Source: Candidatus Obscuribacterales bacterium
Lineage (GTDB): Bacteria; Cyanobacteriota; Vampirovibrionia; Obscuribacterales; Obscuribacteraceae
Length of the DNA stretch: 64,000 nt
Assembly (NCBI GenBank): GCA_020634035.1
Contig: JACKCM010000002.1
Span: 558,001-622,000 of the forward strand
Reading direction: 5' to 3'
Below, piece after piece: positions 15,378 to 24,527 of this stretch. The position numbers and the translations under genes are program-made. The first letter of the stretch is position 1; the number at the start of each line of letters is the position of its first letter. A model generated the notes under the pieces. That model searched no databases. It had not been told where the DNA came from and was given only the letters and a program-made list of their open reading frames with translations.

Positions 15378-18194
15378 ATGCTAAGCACAACAGAGAAAAG
15401 TGATGTGATGGAAAAGATAGGCTCCAGGAGGGTCTTCTCTTTCGCCGATGCATTCAAGCTCTTCGAGAACGATGACTCCGAGATGAAAGATTATCTCGGC
15501 GGTAAAGGCGCCGGTCTTGCTCAGATGACTGCCAGCGGAGTAAACGTTCCACCGGGTCTGACCATACTTACGCTCTCCTGCCGCGAGTATTCTAAATCTC
15601 TCTCAGGATCAGCCTCCGGCTCCTCTCCGGGAAACTCCAAAATGCCCGACAAATTGATGGAGGAAGTTTTTGAAGAGCTTATTCATATAGAAAAACAGCT
15701 CGACCGCAAACTCGGCGATCTCGAAAAGCCTCTTTTGCTCTCTGTACGCTCCGGTGCAAAATTCTCCATGCCCGGTATGATGGACACCATTTTGAACCTT
15801 GGTCTGAATGACAAAACCGTAGAAGCGCTCGCGCGCTCCACCGAAAATGAGCGCTTCGCCTATGACAGCTATCGCCGCTTCATCCAGATGTACAGCAACG
15901 TCGTTCTGGGTGTCTCGAAAGATGAGCTCGAAGATATTTTAGAAGAGAAGAAAGAGTCTCTTGGTATCAAATACGATGCGGATTTAAAAGCCGAAGATTT
16001 GAAAGATCTGGTCAAAAAGTTCGAAGCTCGTGTCAAAGAACTGACCGGAACGAACTTCCCTCAGGACGTCAAAGAGCAGCTCTCCGGCGCAATAGAGGCG
16101 GTTTTTAAATCCTGGAACAACAATAGAGCCGTCTACTATCGCAATCTCCATAAAATCGACCACAACCTCGGAACTGCCGTAAATGTTCAGTCCATGGTTT
16201 TCGGAAATTTCGACAACGACTCGGCCACCGGAGTCTGTTTTACTCGCAATCCCAGCACCGGAGAGAAAGTGCTCTACGGCGAGTACCTTGTTAAAGCCCA
16301 GGGTGAAGATGTTGTTGCCGGTGTTCGTACCCCGCATAAAATAGACAAACTCAAAGAGGAAATGCCAAGGGTCTATGATGAGTTGCTCTCGAATGTCGAG
16401 CGTCTCGAAAATCACTACCGGGACATGCAAGATATCGAATTCACGGTGGAGCGCGGTAAGCTCTATTTGCTCCAGACCCGTACTGGTAAGAGAACCGCTG
16501 CCTGTGCCGTGAAAGTAGCAGTCGATCTCTGTCAGGAAGGAATAATCAGCGAAGATGAAGCGCTGCTCCGGGTCGATGCCAGCCAACTCAATCAGCTTCT
16601 GCTGCCCAGTTTCAGAGAAGAAGACAAACGCGCTGCCAGAGAGAACGGCCGCCATCTGGCAACCGGTCTCAATGCCTCTCCGGGCGCTTCAATCGGTAAA
16701 GTGGTTTTTGACCCAACCGAGGCGGAGCAACTGGCGGGCAAGGGAGAGAAAGTCATACTTGTAAGGGTGGAGACCTGCCCCGACGATATCCATGGCATCG
16801 TCGCCGCCCAGGGTGTAATCACCAGCCGTGGAGGCATGACTTCCCATGCCGCCGTTGTTGCAAGAGGCATGGGTAAACCCTGTGTCGCCGGCTGTGAGCA
16901 GCTCAAAATAGATATGGCGAATCAAATGTTCTATGTAGGCGCCATCTGTATCAAAAAAGGCGATACAGTCTCCATCGACGGTACCACCGGAGAGATCTTC
17001 GAAGGTGCGATAGAAACCCACGATCCAGCTTTTTCCGGAGAGTTCTCTACTCTTCTGAGCTGGGCAGATCGCCGCCGCCGTCTTTTAATCAGAACCAATG
17101 CCGATACTCCTGCCGATGCCAAACTGGCAAGAGAATTCGGAGCCCAGGGCATCGGACTGTGCCGCACCGAGCACATGTTTATGAGTCAAGACAGGCTGCC
17201 TGTGGTCCAGACCATGATCATGTCCGGCAATCGCCAGGACCGTATCGAAGCTCTCGACAAACTCTTGCCCATGCAAAAACAAGACTTTATCGGCATCTTC
17301 GAGGCCATGGACGGACTGCCGGTCACCATCCGTCTTTTAGACCCCCCTTTGCATGAATTCTTGCCTGATCTCGAAGGACTTATCGAAGAGATCGCGACCA
17401 TGAAAGCCAAAGGCGAGACCGGTGCCGATTTGAAGCGCAAAGAGGCGCTTATGCAGACGGTAGAAGGCATGCAAGAGTCGAATCCGATGATGGGCTTGCG
17501 CGGTTGTCGCCTCGGTCTTCTCTATCCGGAGATAACCGAGATGCAGGTCCGAGCCATATTCGAAGCCGCCATCGATGTCGCCGGTCGTGGTATCAAAGTC
17601 TTGCCTGAGATCATGATACCGCTTGTCGGCCACGTAAACGAATTGAAAGTGGCTCGCCAGGAGCTCGAGTCCGTAGCCAAGGCGGTCATGAAAAAAGCCG
17701 GTGTCGAAATCGACTATAAATTCGGCACCATGATCGAGATACCGCGAGCCTGTCTGACCGCCAATCAAATAGCCGAACATGCCGAGTTTTTCAGTTTCGG
17801 CACCAACGACCTCACCCAGATGACTTTCGGATACAGCCGGGATGACGCCGAAGGCAAGTTCCTGCACCGCTATCTCGATGGGGTGGAGACCGATGATGGT
17901 GAGAAAGTGAAGATCCTTCAGGAAAATCCTTTCGAGGTCCTCGATTTCGAAGGAGTCGGTAAACTCATGAAGATTGCCGTGGAGTACGGACAGTCTACGA
18001 AACCCGATATCAAGCTCGGCATCTGCGGTGAACATGGTGGGGAGCCCCAGTCAATCGCCTTTGCCGATAGCCTCGGTCTCAACTATGTGAGCTGCTCTCC
18101 TTACAGAGTGCCGGTGGCGCGTCTTGCAGCCGCCCAGGCTTCTGTCCAGACCGATAGTGGCAATGCCGGTCTTACGAGGGCCGATTCTCGCTGA
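15378..18194 (+). CDS. ppdK: Pyruvate, phosphate dikinase
   Basis: 938 residues, slightly longer than the usual 870-900 because of a Ser/Gly-rich insert near residue 75-90. N-terminal ATP-grasp domain (GGKGAGLAQM, SVRSGAKFSMPGMMDT), central swivelling domain with phospho-histidine His490 in RGGMTSHAAVVA, and C-terminal PEP/pyruvate TIM barrel with GLCRTEHMF and the catalytic cysteine (Cys883) in GICGEHGGEP. It interconverts pyruvate, ATP and phosphate with PEP, AMP and pyrophosphate. The threonine two residues before His490 is the expected target of the upstream regulator. A strong AAGGAGAG ribosome site precedes ATG 15378. Confidence 0.96.
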   Translation: MLSTTEKSDVMEKIGSRRVFSFADAFKLFENDDSEMKDYLGGKGAGLAQMTASGVNVPPGLTILTLSCREYSKSLSGSASGSSPGNSKMPDKLMEEVFEELIHIEKQLDRKLGDLEKPLLLSVRSGAKFSMPGMMDTILNLGLNDKTVEALARSTENERFAYDSYRRFIQMYSNVVLGVSKDELEDILEEKKESLGIKYDADLKAEDLKDLVKKFEARVKELTGTNFPQDVKEQLSGAIEAVFKSWNNNRAVYYRNLHKIDHNLGTAVNVQSMVFGNFDNDSATGVCFTRNPSTGEKVLYGEYLVKAQGEDVVAGVRTPHKIDKLKEEMPRVYDELLSNVERLENHYRDMQDIEFTVERGKLYLLQTRTGKRTAACAVKVAVDLCQEGIISEDEALLRVDASQLNQLLLPSFREEDKRAARENGRHLATGLNASPGASIGKVVFDPTEAEQLAGKGEKVILVRVETCPDDIHGIVAAQGVITSRGGMTSHAAVVARGMGKPCVAGCEQLKIDMANQMFYVGAICIKKGDTVSIDGTTGEIFEGAIETHDPAFSGEFSTLLSWADRRRRLLIRTNADTPADAKLAREFGAQGIGLCRTEHMFMSQDRLPVVQTMIMSGNRQDRIEALDKLLPMQKQDFIGIFEAMDGLPVTIRLLDPPLHEFLPDLEGLIEEIATMKAKGETGADLKRKEALMQTVEGMQESNPMMGLRGCRLGLLYPEITEMQVRAIFEAAIDVAGRGIKVLPEIMIPLVGHVNELKVARQELESVAKAVMKKAGVEIDYKFGTMIEIPRACLTANQIAEHAEFFSFGTNDLTQMTFGYSRDDAEGKFLHRYLDGVETDDGEKVKILQENPFEVLDFEGVGKLMKIAVEYGQSTKPDIKLGICGEHGGEPQSIAFADSLGLNYVSCSPYRVPVARLAAAQASVQTDSGNAGLTRADSR

Positions 18195-18201
18195 AAGAAA
18201 G

Positions 18202-18226
18202 TTGACCAGTGGAAATTTTGTATAAT
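18202..18226 (+). promoter_or_regulatory. Candidate promoter of the Skp-like gene
   Basis: A perfect -10 hexamer TATAAT at 18221-18226, with TTGACC at 18202-18207. The spacer is only 13 bases, so the -35 match may be fortuitous. An interrupted palindrome AATGAAG-G-CTTCATT follows at about 18224-18238 in the presumed leader, ahead of GTG 18262. Confidence 0.4.
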
Positions 18227-18261
18227 GAAGGCTTCATTCGAAATTTGAAGGGGGTATCGTC

Positions 18262-18822
18262 GTGACAATTTCATCGGGGTTCCAAAAAAGGCTGACGCTA
18301 GGCGCTGCATTTTTATTGACTGCCTTCAGTTGCTTGTCACCTGAGGCGGCTTCGGCGCAGGGACAAGCCACTTCGTCGGGACCTTCGGCAGTCACAGTCA
18401 AAATCGGATATTTAAATCTCGGTATGGTGAAAGCCAACTTTCCCCAGGCAGCCAATTCTGAGATCTTAAAAGCCCAGGCGGAAGCTCAGCTTCGCGAAGA
18501 GGCCCGCACTCTGAACGATGCCCTTCAGAAACTCAAAGAAGAGAAGAAGCCGGAAGAAGAGATCAAAAAGCATATCGAGATCTCTCAGACCAAGATCAAC
18601 GCAAAACAGCAAGCTCTTGCTCAGTTGCTTCAGACCCAGGAGAATCAAGTAAGGGTCTCCATAGCCCAGGCTGTCAATGCGGTGGCTAAAGAGAAAGGAC
18701 TGGACATTATTGTCGATGGCCAATCTATTTTTGCCGGAGGCCAGAAATTTCTCGACAACGGTGTCGATGTTACTCGTGAAGTAATAGCCAAGTTGAGACC
18801 TGATAGTTCTTCTACTAAATAA
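18262..18822 (+). CDS. OmpH/Skp-family periplasmic chaperone
   Basis: 186 residues from GTG 18262. Signal peptide (LTLGAAFLLTAFSCLSPEAASAQ), a beta-strand segment KIGYLNLGMVKANFPQ, then long amphipathic coiled-coil helices rich in Glu/Lys/Gln (about 75-145), closing with LDIIVDGQSIFAGG as in OmpH proteins. Skp trimers hold unfolded outer-membrane proteins in the periplasm. Its presence supports a diderm envelope. It lies 67 bases after ppdK but has its own -10-like sequence. No BamA is nearby. Confidence 0.85.
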   Translation: MTISSGFQKRLTLGAAFLLTAFSCLSPEAASAQGQATSSGPSAVTVKIGYLNLGMVKANFPQAANSEILKAQAEAQLREEARTLNDALQKLKEEKKPEEEIKKHIEISQTKINAKQQALAQLLQTQENQVRVSIAQAVNAVAKEKGLDIIVDGQSIFAGGQKFLDNGVDVTREVIAKLRPDSSSTK

Positions 18823-18943
18823 ATTTGCGGCGACAGACCAGGGTTTTGCTTCGATAGCATTTCGACGGTTTCAACAGCCTGATTTAAATTCCCTGCTGAG
18901 CGGGTAATATAATCTGGTTATCTAGATATCAGAGTGTTCACGC

Positions 18944-21265
18944 TTGCCCTGGAAGCTTCTTAAACCCGCATTCGTCATCCTGTCTCTCAGTCTGGGCAGT
19001 TTTCTTTTCGGGCTCGCCTTCCGATTGAAAGATAATAAAGACGACCAGGGACCGATAACTATTCTGGTTGTCCTTGCCGTTGTCCTCGCCTATTCAGTTT
19101 TTCGAATCTGGGAAAGCGCACCTATCTGGTTCGCCTGGCTTAAAACAGTCTGCCGTGAGCACACCGATTTTATCGACTCTATAGATTCGAAATCTCGCTA
19201 TCTTGCCGCGGCAATCGCTCTGGCTGCCGGACTGGGCATGTTCGCCGAGCTGGTGATTATTCGCATGCAAGCCGATGCCTTCCAGCTCTTTGCCCATTTC
19301 AAAAACATATCTTTGCTCTCCTGCTTCCTGGGCCTCGGTATTGGCTATTCTCTGAAAACCGGTTCAAACGGTAAGACCCGAAACCTGAGCACACCACTGG
19401 CGGTTCCTTTGCTCGCCTTGCAAATAATCGCCGGCAACTGCCTGCTCAGGCTCTTCGACTTGAATTTCATGCTCCTCAACCCCACCTCCGAGCAGGCCAC
19501 CATGGGGCTCTATAACGCCAGCGCCATTCCTGACAGGATGATGTCTTTCGGGCTGCTCACCTTCTTCTTCGTGCTCAATGCCCTGGCGTTCATCCCCTTT
19601 GGCCAGCTTGCCTCTCGGTTGATGGAGAAGCGGGAGAAGCTGGTGGCATACAGCTGGAACCTCGCAGGCAGCTTATTAGGCATCGCTATCATCGTGGTTA
19701 TTTCCTATCTCTGGACGCCTCCGGCTCTCTGGTTCGCCTTGATAGTTGTCGCGGTATTCCCTTTTCTCCGCTCATCAAGAGCACTGCTTCTCAACGCTGT
19801 CTCGGGCATGGTCGCCCTCGCCTTTCTGGCTGTCCCCCTCAATCATTTCCGAGTCGACTATCACTCGCCCTATCAGATAATCAGTGTGATGATGGAGCCC
19901 GAGAATCCCCGGCTCTTTTCCAACAACACCTGGTTTCAGAGTATGCTCGATCTGCGCCCGGAAGCGCTTGCTAGAAATGATTCTTCGAAGCCGCTTGCCG
20001 AGTACTACAACCTCGCCTATTTATTCAAACCGAGTCCTAAAAATGTGTTGATAGTGGGCAGCGGCAGCGGCAACGACGTGGCTGCCGCCCTGCGAAATGG
20101 TGCCGAGCATGTGGACGCTGTGGAGATTGACCCGGTTATTATCGAAGTCGGTAGACATCTTCATCCGGAACGTCCCTATGCCGATGCCAGGGTAGAGGTG
20201 CACAATGACGACGCGCGTTCTTTCATTCGACGGACCGACAAGAAGTACGACTTAATAGTCTATGGCTTATTAGATTCTGCCACGCTCATGTCGGGCAACT
20301 CTGCCGGAATGCGCATGGATAGTTATGTCTGGACCCAGGAAGCCTTTAACGAAGCGAAGCAGAAGCTTGCCCCCGGCGGCGCCATCAGTATGGCTGCCTG
20401 TATCTATCCTTCTATGGGTCCCAAAATCTTTCGTATGTTGAAAGAGACTTTCCCTGGTCTCACTCCTTATGTCTATCGCACCAACTGGGACGCCGGCTTT
20501 ACTTTTCTGGTCGGAGAAGGTCTCGAGCCGCCTTCGGAGACGCCCTCCTTTCAAGACCTGACCGAAGAGTTCACCCGTACCTCTGTCGGTCAGGTGGTCT
20601 CCACCGACGACTGGCCCTTTCTGTTTATCTTCGAAAAGAGCTATCCCTTTTCTTATATGGCAGTTATCCTCGCGCTTTTCGTTGTCTCCTACTTTTTGCT
20701 CAGTCATTTTTCCGGAGTCAAAGTCAGAGAATATTCTGCCAGCTGTTTCTTCCTCGGTGCCGGTTTCATGCTGGTGGAGACTAAAAGTATCGCCCAGCTC
20801 GCCCTGGTTTTCGGCAGCACCTGGATAGTCACCAGTGTGGTCATCGCCGCCATCTTAGTGCTCGCTTTCCTGGCTAATCTTCTGATTCTATACAAAGTCA
20901 AGATCCCCGGCATCCTTATCTATTTGCTTATCCTTGCCTCGCTCGGCTTCGGTATCTGGATAGTCGATGCGCCCGTGCTGCATGAATTGAGTGCAGTAAA
21001 TGAGAAGCTCTTGCTGACCCTTGCTATGACTCTGCCGCTCTTTTTCTCAGGGCTCGCGTTTTCGCAGGCGGTTCTGTCGGCTCGCTCCGTCTCTATCGCC
21101 CTTGCCTCTAATCTGCTGGGCGCTATGCTGGGCGGCTTCTTAGAATATAACGCTCTTTATTTCGGCTACAAGTCGCTCTTCTATATCGCCGGTGCTCTCT
21201 ATATACTCGCTTTCCTTACCACCGCAAGGAAGAGCGAAAAAGTTCCAGTAAGTGATAATAATTGA
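18944..21265 (+). CDS. Multi-pass membrane protein with embedded spermidine-synthase-like domain
   Basis: 773 residues from TTG 18944. About seven hydrophobic segments occupy residues 1-310. A soluble Rossmann domain of the spermine/spermidine synthase type follows (about 365-520): NVLIVGSGSGNDVAAAL is the nucleotide loop, VDAVEIDPVIIEVGR the acidic strand and YDLIVYGLLDS the catalytic-region motif. At least six more membrane helices close the protein. Membrane-fused aminopropyltransferase-like proteins are widespread, but their substrates are mostly undefined. The classical catalytic Asp region is altered (YGLLDS), so true spermidine synthase activity is doubtful. Confidence 0.75.
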   Translation: MPWKLLKPAFVILSLSLGSFLFGLAFRLKDNKDDQGPITILVVLAVVLAYSVFRIWESAPIWFAWLKTVCREHTDFIDSIDSKSRYLAAAIALAAGLGMFAELVIIRMQADAFQLFAHFKNISLLSCFLGLGIGYSLKTGSNGKTRNLSTPLAVPLLALQIIAGNCLLRLFDLNFMLLNPTSEQATMGLYNASAIPDRMMSFGLLTFFFVLNALAFIPFGQLASRLMEKREKLVAYSWNLAGSLLGIAIIVVISYLWTPPALWFALIVVAVFPFLRSSRALLLNAVSGMVALAFLAVPLNHFRVDYHSPYQIISVMMEPENPRLFSNNTWFQSMLDLRPEALARNDSSKPLAEYYNLAYLFKPSPKNVLIVGSGSGNDVAAALRNGAEHVDAVEIDPVIIEVGRHLHPERPYADARVEVHNDDARSFIRRTDKKYDLIVYGLLDSATLMSGNSAGMRMDSYVWTQEAFNEAKQKLAPGGAISMAACIYPSMGPKIFRMLKETFPGLTPYVYRTNWDAGFTFLVGEGLEPPSETPSFQDLTEEFTRTSVGQVVSTDDWPFLFIFEKSYPFSYMAVILALFVVSYFLLSHFSGVKVREYSASCFFLGAGFMLVETKSIAQLALVFGSTWIVTSVVIAAILVLAFLANLLILYKVKIPGILIYLLILASLGFGIWIVDAPVLHELSAVNEKLLLTLAMTLPLFFSGLAFSQAVLSARSVSIALASNLLGAMLGGFLEYNALYFGYKSLFYIAGALYILAFLTTARKSEKVPVSDNN

Positions 21266-21353
21266 TAATTAGAAATCCGCTGAGGATATGTTAGGAATCG
21301 GTCTCAATACGGCAAAAAGCTAATATGCACGGTGTGCTAAGCTCGAAGAAGAC

Positions 21354-22322
21354 ATGCCAGAACCCGAAGCCCAAGCCGATATGAACGACAATATCCAAGC
21401 GCTCATGTCGCTTCTTCCACAGATGGAAGAAGCACTTGGGGCTGAGAATCCGGAACTTGCCGATTATCTTACCTCCATCGGTCTGCTGCTCTATCATGAA
21501 AGCCGCTTCGATGAAGCCGAAATCTTTCTGGATCGGGCGCTTGTCATAAGAGACCGGGTGCTGGCTGTCGACCATCCCGATATCGGCTCTGCCATGAACA
21601 ATCTGGCCATGGTCTACCTGGCCCAGACCAAATTGCAGGACGCCGAACCGCTCTTTCGTCAGGCTCTGACTATCCAGGAAAAAAGTCTCGGTATAGAGCA
21701 TCCCTCGCTGGCCTCAGCCATCAATAACCTGGCCGAGCTCTATCGCGCCATGATGCGCGTTGAAAAAGCAGAGCCTCTCTACAAAAGAGCCCTGGAGATA
21801 AGACAGAAATTTCTGGGTGATGATCATGTCGAAGTGGCTGAAGTGCTGCTCAATCTGGGCCTGCTCTATCGAGATCACGGACGTCCATCTGAAGCTGAGC
21901 TTATGCTCCGGCAGGTCCTCAAAATATACGAGAAGTTTTTCGGACCCGAACATCCTGAAGTGGCCGAGATCCTCACCAACCTTGCTTCGCTATTTACCGC
22001 ATCTGACCAGCTCGATACGGCAGAGGCATTTCATCGACGGGCTCTTGCTATCAGAGAAGCCGCTCTCAGTCCCGGTAATCCGAAAGTTGCCGAGAGCTTG
22101 AGTCGTCTTGCCTGGATCTATCACCACTCCGATCACCTGGCTCGTGCCGAGTCTCTCTATCGGCGGGCGATAGAAATCTATGAAGAGTCTCTCGGTCCGG
22201 AGCATCCCAGCGTTGCTGCCACCATGGAGAACCTCGTCGATCTGCTCAGGAAAACAGATAGAGAGCAGGATGCCGACATGCTCGAGAACAAGATTGCTCT
22301 GCTTCGTCAAAAAGAGATTTAG
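21354..22322 (+). CDS. Kinesin-light-chain-type TPR protein
   Basis: 322 residues without signal peptide. From about residue 30 there are at least six consecutive 42-residue TPRs with the kinesin-light-chain consensus (HPD..AMNNLA.VY, AEPL..RAL.I). The repeats share the phrase LG..HP between units. It is a cytoplasmic protein-interaction scaffold. Its 3' end overlaps the end of the convergent minus-strand gene by 4 bases. No catalytic domain is attached. Partners are unknown, though the minus-strand kinase cluster is adjacent. Confidence 0.8.
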   Translation: MPEPEAQADMNDNIQALMSLLPQMEEALGAENPELADYLTSIGLLLYHESRFDEAEIFLDRALVIRDRVLAVDHPDIGSAMNNLAMVYLAQTKLQDAEPLFRQALTIQEKSLGIEHPSLASAINNLAELYRAMMRVEKAEPLYKRALEIRQKFLGDDHVEVAEVLLNLGLLYRDHGRPSEAELMLRQVLKIYEKFFGPEHPEVAEILTNLASLFTASDQLDTAEAFHRRALAIREAALSPGNPKVAESLSRLAWIYHHSDHLARAESLYRRAIEIYEESLGPEHPSVAATMENLVDLLRKTDREQDADMLENKIALLRQKEI

Positions 22323-22867
22323 AAAAGATCCAGGGCGCAGAGATGATGGTAGATACTGTCTTTGGTGGCTTTGTTCCAGGAAGGATATCGAGCGGTCATC
22401 TTTCCCCAGGCAGCAATCAGGGCGCTCGAAGCTTGCTTGCCTTCCGGAATAGTCATTATAGATTGGAAGGGAACCCTGGCCTGAGCCTGTTTTGTCGCCT
22501 TGTCAAAAAAGACCACCTGCAGTCCTATCGCTTTGAGAACTTGATTACGAAAGCTCTCCAGTCCCTTCGGAGTCGGCTCAGATCGTATTTTATCCATGGC
22601 CGCTTTCGTATCATAATAATATCTGGAATAAGCCGCTTTGACTTTATTTGGATCGTTCAAATTGGCCAGCATTGCGGTCTTGGCCTGAACACATTTGAGG
22701 ATCATGCTGTAGACATGATCTATGTAAGCTCTATCGGCGGCAGGAATGCCGGGCAGGTCCCTGGGTAAAGGAGTGAGGGCACAGGGATAATTCAGTCCTG
22801 CTGGAAGCGCTATCGAAGCGGGATACCAGCTCTGGTATTTTTCGGCAGCCTGAACAACCGGTATCAT
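22319..22867 (-). CDS. Secreted protein of unknown function, last gene of the kinase cluster
   Basis: 182 residues from ATG 22867, but the true N-terminus is probably further upstream. In the same frame before the ATG the sequence reads KTKAALVLLCCFIAVLETM and then IPVVQAAEK, which together form a convincing signal peptide with an A-A cleavage site. That stretch has no ATG, GTG or TTG before the in-frame stop. The only candidates are non-standard codons, for example ATC at 22930, overlapping the kinase stop. The mature part has no recognised domain. Either translation is coupled from the kinase gene with an unusual start, or there is a sequence error. Confidence 0.6.
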   Translation of the reverse strand: MIPVVQAAEKYQSWYPASIALPAGLNYPCALTPLPRDLPGIPAADRAYIDHVYSMILKCVQAKTAMLANLNDPNKVKAAYSRYYYDTKAAMDKIRSEPTPKGLESFRNQVLKAIGLQVVFFDKATKQAQARVPFQSIMTIPEGKQASSALIAAWGKMTARYPSWNKATKDSIYHHLCALDLF

Positions 22868-22919
22868 TGTCTCTAAAACGGCAATGAAGCAGCATAAAAG
22901 AACAAGAGCAGCTTTTGTT

Positions 22920-24527
22920 TTATGCCAGATTTTTCAAGTCCTCCAGAAGCGATTCTGCATCCTGATAGCGCTTATCCAGCTCCAGGGCCGTTGCTTTTGC
23001 CACCAGGGCATCGAGCTTCTCTTCTACTTCGGTCACTTTTGCCGGATGAGAGCTGGTGATTGCATCCGGGTCTTCGCCCACAAGAAGAAAGTATATGGTG
23101 GCACCCATGGCATAGATATCGCTCTGGGAGCAGGGCTTGCCCCGAAATTGTTCCGGCGGCAGATAAGCCTGTTTACCCACCACAGTACAGGTGACAGAAG
23201 AGGTCTTTTGTTGAGCCACATTGAAATCGAGCAGCTTCAAAAGCCCGTCTTCCTGCAGCATGAGATTGTCCGGGGTGAAATCTCTATGCACTATCGGCGG
23301 TGAGAGGCTATGCAAATAAGAGAGGATCTCGGCCATTTGAATAGATAGAGCTATAACCTCTTCCTGACTGAAGCGCTTGCCTTTCTCTACCATGGTCCTC
23401 AGAGAACCGCCCGAGATTTTTTCGAGGACAAGATAATTGCGATGGTCCTCGAAGAAGAAATCTATCAGTTTGACAATCTGGGGATGATCCAGATTTTGTA
23501 GAAGCTTGACCTCGTTGTTCATTCTGTCCAGAGCCTGCTTGCGGACATTGATGTCGACATAGACAGGCAGAATGAACTCTTTGAGCACCACGGCGTTGCC
23601 GTCTTCATCTACCGCATCATAGGCGGTGCCCTGACCGCCGGTGCCCAGATGACCGACCACGGTAAATTTGCCCCCCTGCATCTTTGTGCCGTCTTCTAGA
23701 GGTTCCAGGCGCTCTCTATCGGGAGGTGCCGAAAGGGCTTCCAGCCACAGCTCCGTATAGCTTTGATCTTGGGGAGCGGCAAGTAAATCTGTCAGCTGAG
23801 CATCCCGGGTGGCATCAGGGGCCCAGCGTTCGATAGAATCTAATAGAGCCTGGCGGTCATCATGGGTGGCAAGACCGCCCAGCTTGATCTGCATCACAGG
23901 CTCTTTTGCCTCGGTCTTGATATTGATAACACAATTGAGAGCCGAAGTGTTTCCTTCCGGAGAGGAGAGCTCTATCGATCTGACATCTTCCCAGGCGACC
24001 CTGGATCCTCTATTTAAGAGAGTGCGTCGCCACTCCCAGGCGATGCCGTTCTCAGAAAGAGCCAGATGAGTGGGCTCGGAGGTGACTCGGTAGACTATAT
24101 AAAGCACCGCCAGGGCGATGAAGCTTGCCAGGAAACAGAGAACCGCAATAGAAGTGAAACCCAGCCCTTCGGCTGCTGTCTTCACTCCTTCGAAATTGGG
24201 AAGATTGAGGACTTGATCGGTGCCGCTGCCTGAGACACCGCCCGGGATACCGCCACCGCTGCCAAGATCGGGCGGGATAATGACGTCACCGGATGGTTTC
24301 TTGTCGAAGAAATCCTGCACTCTGCCGGGACCACCCATGACAAAGAAGATGATCACAACAAACAGACCGAACCAGGCCTTCCAGGTATTGAGGTCCGAGA
24401 ATCTGTTGGAGAGCCATTTTTCGGTCGTATGATAAGGGTTATACTCAATCAGATATTCGTCATCACCGGAGGCACCGGTGGCGAAATGCAGACTTATTGG
24501 ATAAGACTGAGTCTGGGATCTGCTCAT
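22920..24527 (-). CDS. Membrane Ser/Thr protein kinase (TM-TM-PH-like-kinase), DFN variant
   Basis: About 535 residues from ATG 24527, which overlaps the stop of the preceding kinase as ATGA. Two membrane helices (WFGLFVVIIFFVMG, and one ending AVLYIVYRV) come first. A small beta-rich domain resembling a bacterial PH domain follows (LSENGIAWEWRRTLL to VAWEDVRSIEL), then the kinase at the C-terminus. Lys in VVLKEF, HRD at 414-416 and PEQF are conserved, but the metal-binding DFG is DFN (434-436), so activity or metal use may differ. The order is the reverse of PknB-type kinases, where the kinase is N-terminal. An upstream ATG in the same frame lies inside the neighbouring gene and is rejected. 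Confidence 0.85.
   Translation of the reverse strand: MSRSQTQSYPISLHFATGASGDDEYLIEYNPYHTTEKWLSNRFSDLNTWKAWFGLFVVIIFFVMGGPGRVQDFFDKKPSGDVIIPPDLGSGGGIPGGVSGSGTDQVLNLPNFEGVKTAAEGLGFTSIAVLCFLASFIALAVLYIVYRVTSEPTHLALSENGIAWEWRRTLLNRGSRVAWEDVRSIELSSPEGNTSALNCVINIKTEAKEPVMQIKLGGLATHDDRQALLDSIERWAPDATRDAQLTDLLAAPQDQSYTELWLEALSAPPDRERLEPLEDGTKMQGGKFTVVGHLGTGGQGTAYDAVDEDGNAVVLKEFILPVYVDINVRKQALDRMNNEVKLLQNLDHPQIVKLIDFFFEDHRNYLVLEKISGGSLRTMVEKGKRFSQEEVIALSIQMAEILSYLHSLSPPIVHRDFTPDNLMLQEDGLLKLLDFNVAQQKTSSVTCTVVGKQAYLPPEQFRGKPCSQSDIYAMGATIYFLLVGEDPDAITSSHPAKVTEVEEKLDALVAKATALELDKRYQDAESLLEDLKNLA

Noticed and set aside
15984..18035. Several minus-strand frames up to 232 codons
   Set aside because: Antisense shadows of pyruvate phosphate dikinase, with composition mirroring its codon bias.
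22343..22768. Plus-strand frame of 141 codons
   Set aside because: The opposite strand carries a protein with a signal peptide and coherent composition, fitted to the kinase cluster.
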